This document shows positions 1-8,317 of a DNA stretch of 64,000 bases, in pieces. The stretch comes from Pyropia yezoensis (lineage: Eukaryota > Rhodophyta > Bangiophyceae > Bangiales > Bangiaceae). The position numbers and the translations under genes were made by a program. Location of the stretch: the NCBI GenBank assembly GCA_009829735.1, contig CM020618.1, forward strand, positions 34,758,894-34,822,893. The letters are read 5' to 3'. Under the pieces are notes generated by a model. The model was not told the DNA's origin, made no database searches, and was given only the letters and a program-made list of their open reading frames with translations. Every line of letters begins with the position of its first letter. The first letter of the stretch is position 1.

Positions 1-930
1 CCGCTGGCGGGGCGCCTCCTCGCCACCCCCCCCCGCCGCCGCCGCCAGCCCGGGTGGCTCACCTACGACGCCAGCATCGAGACGATGGCCAAGTTCAACG
101 CCACCGCCCCGCTGCCCGCCGCGCTCACCGTCCTCGTGCCGGCGGTGCGGGCCATCCTCCTCGTCCGGGACCCAGCAGAGCGGCTGTGGTCCGACTACCT
201 CTTTTGGCCCGCCCGCTCGCTGCTGGCCGCGGACCAGGCGGCGGCAGCGGCAGCAGAGGCGGCGGTGGCGGCGGCGGCGGCGGCGGCGGCAGGGTCGGCA
301 GCGGCGGCGGGGACTGCCGCGGCCGCGCCGTCGCCGCCGCCGCCACCGCCGCCGCCGCCGCCTCTGGCGGGCGGGCGGACCGCCGCAGACTTTCACGCCC
401 GCGCCACCCGCTCCGTCGCGGCGTTCCGGTCGTGCACCGACCGGGGCGGGGGCGCCCTCGGGTGCACCCTCACCCCCGCCTTCCGCACGTGGGAGGGCGG
501 CGGCGCGCGCCTCGCGTATGGCGCGTATGGGCCGGTTGTGGCGCTATGGCAGGCCGCCCTGCGGCCGGGGCACCTGCTCGTCCTCCGCACCGAGGACCTT
601 GACACGCCCGCCCCGTACCGCGCCGCCGCCACGTTTCTGTGGGGCGCCGCCGCCGCCGGGGCCTCCGCCGCCGCCACCGACCCGCAGTGGCGGGCGCTCC
701 TTGGCGGCGCGCACGCTAACGTGGGCCGCCGCCACCAGCGGGTGGGCGCCATGTGGCCCGCCACTCGGCAGCTGCTGACTACCTTTTACGCCGACCTCAA
801 CGCGGGGCTCTGCGCCCTGACAGGCGACCCGACGCTGGTGTGGCCCACCGCGGGGGAAGAAGGGGGGAAGGGCGGTGGGACGCCCCCACCCCCACCACCG
901 CCGCCACCGCCAACGGCGCAAAGGCACTGA
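1..930 (+). CDS. Sulfotransferase, C-terminal part (5' end outside window)
   Basis: The frame is open from base 1, so the gene starts upstream; the first in-window Met is at 85, and the stop is TGA at 928-930. The 3'-phosphosulfate-binding element of sulfotransferases is visible as LLVRDPAERLWSDYLF, followed by a late LLVLRTEDL strand and a C-terminal helix with FYADLNAGL and a closing DPTLVW, the order seen in Golgi carbohydrate sulfotransferases. The family transfers sulfate from PAPS to sugars; the 5'-phosphosulfate loop must lie upstream of the window. Poly-Ala and poly-Pro stretches (bases about 235-360) interrupt the domain between the 3'-PB element and the rest and are probably surface loops. 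In red algae such enzymes would plausibly sulfate galactan wall polymers, but the substrate is inference. A membrane anchor cannot be assessed. Confidence 0.8.
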   Translation, partial: PLAGRLLATPPRRRRQPGWLTYDASIETMAKFNATAPLPAALTVLVPAVRAILLVRDPAERLWSDYLFWPARSLLAADQAAAAAAEAAVAAAAAAAAGSAAAAGTAAAAPSPPPPPPPPPPLAGGRTAADFHARATRSVAAFRSCTDRGGGALGCTLTPAFRTWEGGGARLAYGAYGPVVALWQAALRPGHLLVLRTEDLDTPAPYRAAATFLWGAAAAGASAAATDPQWRALLGGAHANVGRRHQRVGAMWPATRQLLTTFYADLNAGLCALTGDPTLVWPTAGEEGGKGGGTPPPPPPPPPPTAQRH

Positions 931-2537
931 CGATGGCGCGCGGAGCTAGTGGGCGGTCTTGGCGGGCGCAACCCAATGACCGTGGGCATGTTGGCGGCGG
1001 TGTCATTGACAGCGTGGCGGCGGGGAGGGGGGAGGGGGGCGGTGACGCGGGCCACGGTAGTAGCACTATGGCCCCCCCCGTGGGCGTACAGTACATGACA
1101 GCAGGAATCGGCGCTCACCATGGTGGGGACCGCCGCGGCAGCACAGAGTCAGACGTCCAGATGGGGTCCCCCTCACCGCACACGCCACCCCCCCTGCCGA
1201 CGCCGCCACCGCCACGGCCACTACTTAGACGCCCGGTCGCGGTGAACACCACCGCCGCTGTGCCGGGCGGCGGCGACAGCCTCCGCGGTGGTCACCCGCG
1301 GCGTCTGCCGCGGCTGCCGTCGCCTGGACGGCGGCCGCCGGCCGCTGGCCCACCCGCGGTGCGGCTGTGGCGGCAAGGCCGCCGACCGTGGCCGTCTGCC
1401 GGCGGGGACCGCGGCGGGTCTCCGTGGCCGACACCTTCCCCCCCTTCCGCTGTTCTTTGTCTGTCGGCGCGCACGCAGCCCGAGACAGGGGGGGGAGGGG
1501 GGGGGGGGGCGCAAATGGGCGCCACCGCGTGGGGCTGCGACGCCCCGGTGCGGCCTTGTGTCCCCTTCTGCCTGCCTGGGTGTCCCGCTTGTTGTTCTTT
1601 TTTTTTTTGGGTCGCCCCCCCGCCGCTGCGGGCTGGCCTCGCGGGCCGTCGCTAGACCTTCCGCCCGGCGTGGCTGCCGCTGCTGCCTGGCGGCCTCCGC
1701 TGCCGCTGCCCCCAGCCGCCAACCCCAACGGCTGGACGAGGCGGTGGTGGTGACGGCGGGCGGGCGGCCGAGCCGCCAGTCTGGCTGGGCTTTGCGCAGT
1801 GGGGGTGGTGGGGCGGTGGCGCCGTCCCCCGCCTGCGCCATCGCCGTGCGTGCGATTGCCAGGCGCGGCAGACGGCCAGGTGTGGCATGCCGTCCGTCGA
1901 GGGTGTGAGGGAGAGCATGCGGGGGGACCAGGCGCGTGTACTCGGAATGGGATGATCCGCGAAGGGGGGGCGCAGCCTCATCTATTTACCGACACTTGTG
2001 AGCGCCGCGGCGCGCGCGGTGAGCACAGGTCCTGTTTATTCGTTTGCCTCGTGTAGGTATTGCTTCTGGAAACCCCAGCGGCCGCCCGTAACTGCCCGTC
2101 TGACGACGCCGCCCATTAAAAGAAAAGACGACTGTGTAGGGCGGGGGGGGAGGGGGGAAGGAGGCGGGCAGAACCGCCGGCCGGCGCCGGGCATAGAGGG
2201 TGGCCACCTCTGTGTCGCGTGGGGCCACCGGCCCGGCCGCGCCGGTGCACCATCGCCTCCGCCACCGTGGCTGGCACCCACCGCCACAGGCGAGTGCCGA
2301 CCGCCGATGAAAAGAGCGGGCACCATCACCTCCTTTCCCCCCCCCCTCACCACCGCCACCACCACCACCACCGCCGCCAATGTCACCGCCACCACCGCCG
2401 CCACTGCCACCGCCACCACCAACGCCACCACCAACAGAACCACCACTGCCACCGCCACCGCCGCCAACGTTGTCGCGCGATGCCCGACCCCCTTCCCCCG
2501 ACCCCCTTCCCCCCCGCCCCACGCCCAATCCGCCTGC
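931..2537. other. GC-rich low-complexity stretch, no recognised gene
   Basis: Dense in GGC/CCG triplets, C and G runs and CCACCG trinucleotide repeats (especially 2330-2470). Many overlapping reading frames are open in both strands simply because stop codons are rare in this composition. None shows a domain I recognise. Introns or UTRs of neighbouring genes could lie here. Confidence 0.5.
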
Positions 2538-3044
2538 TCAGATGATGGGAGTCAAGCCGCGGCCTAGGGCGGCCCCACAGCGACGGCAGGAAAGGGTGGT
2601 GGCGGCAAAGACGTGCGGCGTCCCCATCGGCGCCAACCACAGCAGGGCCGACACGAGCAGGGCGGGTACACCCGACAGGCCCCAGTCCTCCACCGCCACG
2701 GGCGGCGCCGCCACCCCCCCGCACCGCCCGCAGGGGGTGTGCGGCAACGGCGGCGGCGGCGGCCGCGGCCGCGGCAGCGGCGGCTGGCGCCTGCTGCTCG
2801 CGGCCACCACCCCTGGCGGAGGGGGGGGGGGGGGGGGGGATGGGGGTGTGGGGGGGGGTGGGGGCGCTTCCGCCCCGTGCCGCTGCAGCCCGCGCCGGTG
2901 CAACTCGTTTGTCCCCATCCGGCAGCCGGTGCAGAAGCAGGGTGCAGGCGACAGCGGTGGCGGAAACGGTGGGGACGGCAGCGGCGGCAACGACGGCGGC
3001 GGCAACGTCGGTGGCGACTGCGGCGGGAGGGCCCAGGGCGGCAC
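2538..3044 (-). CDS. Possible small membrane protein with CxxC pairs
   Basis: I do not recognise this protein. The 168-aa frame has Cys pairs (CFCTGC near residue 38, PCGRCGG near 105, CRRCG near 153), a long poly-Pro tract in the middle, and one hydrophobic segment in the C-terminal 45 residues (WGLSGVPALLVSALLWLAP) that could span a membrane. It competes with overlapping open frames on both strands, all created by GC-rich repeats, so coding status is doubtful. The Cys pairs and hydrophobic segment are the only reasons to prefer this frame. Confidence 0.18.
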   Translation of the reverse strand: MPPWALPPQSPPTLPPPSLPPLPSPPFPPPLSPAPCFCTGCRMGTNELHRRGLQRHGAEAPPPPPTPPSPPPPPPPPGVVAASSRRQPPLPRPRPPPPPLPHTPCGRCGGVAAPPVAVEDWGLSGVPALLVSALLWLAPMGTPHVFAATTLSCRRCGAALGRGLTPII

Positions 3045-4249
3045 GGGAGCCCGCGGCGGCAGGGGAGCCCGCGGCGCCGGGTGCCGAGGGTGGCGGTGGC
3101 GGTGGCGGCGGCCGAGACAGCGGCTGCGGCAGCGGCGTTAACAGCAGCTGTGGCAGCGGTGTGGTGGTGGTGGTGGTGGTGGCGGCGGTGGAGGCAGCGG
3201 CAGTGGTTGGCGACCGCCGTCAGCAGCGGCCATGACGGCGGCAGCGACTGAGGCCGCGGCGACGGGAGCGACAGCGTGGACAGCGCTGGCAGCCTTAAGG
3301 TGGATTCCACATAGCTAGGCCGGTCAAGAAAGGGGCGTGCCAACCAGCCGAGCTAAATATATGGAATATACCTTTAGTAACGCTCCGGCAACAACTCAAG
3401 CTCCACAATGTTGGCATGCCAGGTGGCGGCCGCAATCCCACCACGTGTCAGCCGCATTGCTGGGATAGTTCGGGCTTTGAGTGTCACGGCCTGATAGGTC
3501 ACGTCCAGATGGTGTTAGCGGGTGAGTTGTATTTCGTTGTCTTTTGCTTTGCCCGCGTGCACGGCGGTGGCCGCATGGACTGCTCTCCCTGGACGGGTGG
3601 CGAGCAGGCGAAGGATAGAGTGCGCGTGTTTGCTTAGCACACAATACTGGTAACTATTCAATTATGTGCTGATCATTCAACAAGAATACAGTACCCAGCA
3701 CGGCACAATAGGCAGTGTTGAAACGTCAGACTTATATCAAGGATGCAATGGTTAACGTATCAAAAAAAAAACAATATTCGAAAGAACAGGGATCATAACC
3801 AGAGAATCATTTTTGGCTCGATAACAAATGTGGCCGGTGACGATAGAATTCTCATTTTTCTTGAGCAGGCCCGAACCGAGATAGCCTGCATCAAAGATTG
3901 TGCATCCTAAAGTCGCCTTGATCCCGCCGCGTACTGGTATGAAGCACTACGATATCGTGAATATAAGCTCGTTAGGTTGCTCTCGAGGAGCCCGACCCAG
4001 TCGTGGTGCGAACTCAGAAAAAAAGCCAAAAATGAGAGTTCTATCATCACCGGCCACAAAGGATTATTATCAACCCCTTGATTTTAAATCGTATGGAGGG
4101 AGTTTTATTGATTTTAGTCATTGGCCATGTTTCTAGCCATTCAAGCCGAAATATGTAACAATAAACGTGTCAGTCTAGTCTGTATTGCCCGAAAAAGGCC
4201 GCAGCAGCTGCTTGTGCCAGCGGCAGTTGATGCTGTTTCCTTTACTCTT
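3045..4249. other. Boundary from GC-rich to AT-richer DNA, no gene seen
   Basis: Base composition changes abruptly near 3330. Upstream is GGC/GCG repeat; downstream is mixed DNA with A/T runs and frequent stops. No coding frame or repeat could be identified. Confidence 0.5.
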
Positions 4250-4567
4250 TTACACTGACAGTTTACACGCTCGACAGGTCATCTTGCTGTTGGCTTTGTC
4301 GATAGTGAAGTACGAGCTGCACTCTGTCGCGGGCCAACCACGCTTCCGGGAAAGAGAAGGTGTGGCCCTCCGGTCATCAGCTGCGTCTGGTGGGACGCTG
4401 CTGCCACCGGGGGTTCCTTTGCTTGTCGATGCCCCAAGAGCCGCACTTGTAGCGTGGGCACCTGACGACGACGCGTCAGGGTCGTCCCAAGCGGGGGGAG
4501 TCGCCTGGGAATCCATGGTCCAAGTGGCGGGCGCGAGGTTGCAATGAGCCGTTGTTGCGGCGGCCAC
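4250..4567 (-). pseudogene. Possible BED-type zinc finger fragment (hAT-like?)
   Basis: The 105-aa frame ends in SYFTIDKANSKMTCRACKLS followed directly by a stop. The aromatic residues followed by a CxxC pair resemble the first half of a BED zinc finger, the DNA-binding module at the N-terminus of hAT transposases. The His pair that would complete the finger is missing, and the 90 residues before it are Ala/Ser/Pro-rich and unrecognised. No DDE transposase domain or terminal repeats were found nearby. If the reading is right this is a truncated N-terminal remnant; a chance CxxC is a real alternative. Confidence 0.25.
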
Positions 4568-5649
4568 GTCTGATTTACAGCGTCGAGACGCCGTTGATAC
4601 TCTCTCACGGCGACGTCTAGGTGCTCCCTTGCTCGGCGAAAATACTCGGATCGGAGTTATGGCCGACTGCCCATGTGATTATAATCAAAAGCGCCATGAT
4701 GACAATGATCATAATAGTTAAATTCAACGTGATTTTCATCAAATAAAAATCACGTGCCACCTCTGTACAAAATACACATGGCTGATATCAGTTCACAGGG
4801 CAAATACACTCTTCGGTGTGAATTGGGTATCCGAGAGTACCTGTCATACACTTGTCCTAGATTTCCCAAGAGTATGAAGAAAGTGCACGAAAATAGATCA
4901 ATGTGCCCACGGACTATCTTATCTTCAGTAGTTTGCCCACTTCTGTACTGATATGACCCAGAGGGGCACAATGAACGTCGTTCTTTCTCATCGTGGAAGG
5001 CTTGTGATTGGCTGTGGGCATCAGATTGCGCACTGCTCACCGGAAATGGCTGACTCGATGCGTTCCACTGAACTTTCCGTCGTGATATGCGCGTTTTCAT
5101 TGATGAAGTCACACGTCCTTATGTCTATTAATACACTCGGACGGTCCGTGTTTAGACGTACAAACCCCTTATCATGAGCAAGGGTACGTGCCTTTTGGCA
5201 GTACGCTTGATGTTGACTACGCTTGGCTCAGCCACGGTCCACTGTCACTCCATATTCTCACTGACCGGAGACTCTTCGATTGAAAATACATGGCGAAATC
5301 CGATACTCTTGAACAGCCCTGATCATAACGATGGTCAGCACTTCCACGTGACACACCACGTGGCGAGCACGAGTCGGACTAAGGGGCTTTTGCAGAGCCG
5401 CTTCGTACAAACATAACGCCGTTATAACGCTCTGGGCTGCGAAAGAACATATGCATGCTCGACACAGTCGACTGTATCAACTATATAGTTGTCACATCAG
5501 TTGCTGACGGTTCGCCGACTTAATCCTATTTAACACACTGGTTTTGCGAGCCCTGTGGTGTGTGTTTGTGCGTGGGGGCGCCAGACCACGCAAGCGCGGC
5601 TAGTGTGACGCGCAGGTGCTCCCTCGTGATTGCTGTGTACACTGCAACC
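4568..5649. other. AT-richer intergenic DNA, nothing recognised
   Basis: Mixed composition with short frames only. No domain, terminal repeat or RNA gene could be identified on either strand. Confidence 0.5.
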
Positions 5650-6033
5650 ATGGACCCCCCCTCGTTCCTGCACGTTGGTCACTTAGGTGCCTCAGTAGCA
5701 GGGGCCGTCTACGGCCGTAAAAGTGTCCTGTCAACACCTTCGCACCCAACCCCCCGAGTGCCTTTCGGAGACGTACAGGCAACGTATGGCCGGCAATTCA
5801 CCCGGGCAATGCGCATGCCGGTCTCCGCCTTTCATGAGCTCGTATACGTCCTGAAGCTGCTCCTCCCCCCTTGCGGCGCTCCCCCTGAGGTGCGCACCGC
5901 CATTGCTCTTTGATGTTTAGGCGGCGGGAGCTACATTGACATCAGCGCCGCCCTTGACGTTCACCCTGCAACTGTGTATTGCGCGCTGTAAGACGTAGTT
6001 CACGCAGTAAAATCGGCCGCTGTCACATGGATG
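5650..6033 (+). pseudogene. Decayed PIF/Harbinger-like transposase, N-terminal part
   Basis: Starting at an ATG (5650), the frame reads TYGRQFTRAMRMPVSAFHEL, a pattern like the FRxxFRMSRxxFxxL start of Harbinger-type DDE transposases. About 30 residues on comes GGGSYIDISAALDVHPATVY, matching the helix-turn-helix GGSYxDIAxxFGVSxSTVY segment of the same family. Two in-frame stops interrupt it, at 5911-5913 just before GGGSY and again shortly after TVYCAL. The DDE catalytic core cannot be followed downstream. A full protein would be about 350-450 aa, so this is a truncated, inactive remnant. The coiled-coil fragment at 7264-7460 may come from the same element. Confidence 0.5.
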
Positions 6034-7261
6034 TTGCTCGTCATGGCGTGCGGATCGTTGGTCTTTGTCCGTTCGACAGCACGCATGCAATTGTGTATTC
6101 ACGTTCGTTTTGTTTTCTGATCGCTCAGAACAGGCTGGGACGTGGACGGTGTTATGCCGTTATGACACACGCAAGCCACTCACGTATTTCAATACGTTAC
6201 AACGCCCGTATTACGTGCTTAACGAATTAGAGCGACGTAATGTTCATACTGAGCGGAACTGCGAAAGCCCTCAAGACAGCGTCATCACAGCGCTGTGCCC
6301 CCTAAGCCGTTGTCGCGGACGTTCCACTTCAGCGTTGTCATCTGCTTGCGTCGCGCCTTGCGCACCCCCACAGCTACCGCTGGCCCACACTTTCGGTCTC
6401 AATTACGCGAGCGCTTCTACGCACGGGCAGGGGATCGCTGCGGATATGCGTTTTTGTACAAGAAGATAGGGCGTGGCTGACGCTTCACATCCATCTTGTC
6501 GGGGAATGTCGCAGTCATCCGTTTTCACTGCGTGCAAGCGCTTACACAAGCGCGCAGAAATGACACTGCAAGCGCTTGTGCGGGCTGATTAAGCTTGAGC
6601 AAGCCTTTTTTTTTTTAAGTGCCCTGCAACGCCACTTGATGCGCCCGGCGAAACATGGTGATTCACGAAAGCGAACCAAGGCGCTGACGAGCGTTTTGTG
6701 GACTCCAGTCGCCAGTACGCTGGGGGAGGGATGGGCGGAAGGCGCGGGTAGCTGACACCCATCACGAGTACATTGGGGGCTGCCCAAGTGTGCGTGGTTT
6801 CTCACATACAGCCCTATCGGGAGACGAAGAGGACGGGGGGAAAAGCGCATCTACTGTGACTGCGTCAGACTCCACGTCCGAGTCGGAGGAGACAAACACC
6901 GATGCGTCAGACCAAAGCTCATCGTCAAGCGCACGCGGTCTTTGACAGGGCACGCGTGCGGTCAAAGGGGCGCTCTCCTTCTCGCGAGATGCAAGGTGAA
7001 AAGCGCCGCAGAGCCTCGCTGGGTTCTGCGCCGAGCTTTTGTGGACGCCAAGAGGCGTAGGAGCGGCGCGGTGGCGCGAGAGCCCGAGCAGCGACGGCCG
7101 CGCCAGGCTCATCCGCGCCAGTGTCCCCTGCTGCGGACGCTAGCGAGCGCTCACGAGGCCAAAATCGCGCGGAGTCGGATGTTGCTCGCGGCGGTGGAGG
7201 GGGGGTTATAGCAGCCGTAATGCGAGCCATGCAAGACCGCCATTAACTTCGGGCTGAAAAT
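6034..7261. other. Decayed transposon-like DNA, no intact frame
   Basis: Short frames in several phases with scattered stops. It lies between the transposase remnant and the coiled-coil fragment and may be the eroded interior of one element. No DDE motif or terminal inverted repeat is clear. Confidence 0.35.
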
Positions 7262-7263
7262 GC

Positions 7264-7498
7264 AGCGGCAGCCAGTGAGGAGGCCTTGGTGGATGACGTG
7301 CGGGCAATTAATGAGGCTAAACTGACGCACGCTGTCAAAATGCGGCGCGTAGAGATTGAGGAGCGGCAGCTGCGCAAGGAAGAGCTGCTGGGGATGAACG
7401 CTGTCGCAGCACATCGCATGAGTCTGCTGAAGATGCTACACTGTGAGACCGGGCCTGCCATCCTCGCCCAGACTCAGGCGAGTGTGTGTGCAGGTAGC
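7264..7498 (+). pseudogene. Coiled-coil tail fragment, possibly the Myb-like ORF of a Harbinger element
   Basis: The frame reads through AINEAKLTHAVKMRRVEIEE and RQLRKEELLGMNAVAAHRMS, a charged heptad-like helix rich in Glu, Arg and Leu. Tails of this sort end the Myb/SANT-like accessory proteins encoded beside PIF/Harbinger transposases, and a transposase remnant lies 1.2 kb upstream on the same strand. The Myb-like domain itself is not visible; upstream frames are broken. The gypsy element is inserted just downstream at 7560. Family assignment rests on context and the helix pattern only. Confidence 0.28.
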
Positions 7499-7554
7499 CC
7501 CTCCCAGTTGGGCAATCGGAGAGGTGCGGGGACGTTGCTCAACCCCGATAGGCG

Positions 7555-7559
7555 CGGAC
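7555..7559. repeat. Target-site duplication, left copy (CGGAC)
   Basis: CGGAC directly precedes the left LTR and is found again directly after the right LTR at 17211-17215. Five bases is the usual duplication for Ty3/gypsy integrases. Confidence 0.92.
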
Positions 7560-8131
7560 TGTGGTATAAAACTCGATCCTCTCAGACACGTGTCAATATC
7601 CCTCGGGGGAAAGGGACAGGTAACGCAGAAAGGGGAACTACGAGAATGGTATGCCTGTTGCCTCACGTGCCTGCTTGCAGGGCAAACAGATACGCACGGT
7701 AGTGCACACGGGGAAGAGGAAAGCAAACGCGCAGTTGTCTTTTTCCCTGAGGGCGCGGGCCGAGGGCGCCTCGCTGTCCCTCTTAACGTGCATCTGGGGG
7801 AACCCCGGCACGTTGGCCCGGTAGCCCCCCCATAACCCCGAGTGGCCCCGACCCGAGTCTAACCTCGTCAGGTCGGGGGCCACTATCACTACTAATTCTA
7901 TTCCCACTCACTAATCTCACACTCAAATTCTCTCAAATCAAGTCCCTCACAAATATGCAAAAACACATCAGAAATCCCTCTCTCGCGTGTGGATAGCGTA
8001 GTCCACCGCATCCCAGTGCCGGGCACGGGCCACGGCCGCCAACCATCGCCACACGGCGGGCGTGTTCTGGCACCTGGTGCCCTCTGGTTGCAGTCCCGGG
8101 TCGGCGCCAAGTCGGGGCCAGGGATGCTACA
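7560..8131 (-). repeat. LTR (3' LTR relative to gag-pol), copy 1
   Basis: 572 bp, TG...CA ends, read as identical to 16639-17210. On the plus strand a TATAAAA lies six bases in (7565-7571), which could help drive plus-strand transcription toward the antisense ORF that starts at 8318; no equally good TATA is visible for the minus direction. Promoter use is inference. Confidence 0.95.
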
Positions 8132-8145
8132 TAGCTCCCTCCCTA
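8132..8145 (-). other. Polypurine tract of copy 1
   Basis: Directly inside the 3' LTR the minus strand reads CTAGGGAGGGAGCTA, the purine-rich segment expected as plus-strand DNA primer. The same bases flank the LTR of copy 2 at 59363. Confidence 0.6.
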
Positions 8146-8317
8146 GTCCGGCACGTCCTCGGGCCGAACCAGGTGCCACCGTGCACAGCCTCGAGCACGT
8201 CCACACCGGTGCCGAGGTCGAGCGTCTTCACCCCGGTCACGATCACCTGCCCCGATTCTGCCCCCCCCCCCTCCGCTCCTTCACCTTGGCCCTCTCGTTC
8301 CCCGGAGTCTGGACGGT

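Noticed and set aside
54..602. Overlapping plus and minus open frames across the sulfotransferase
   Set aside because: They are Arg/Pro/Gly-rich shadows; only frame 1 shows sulfotransferase motifs.
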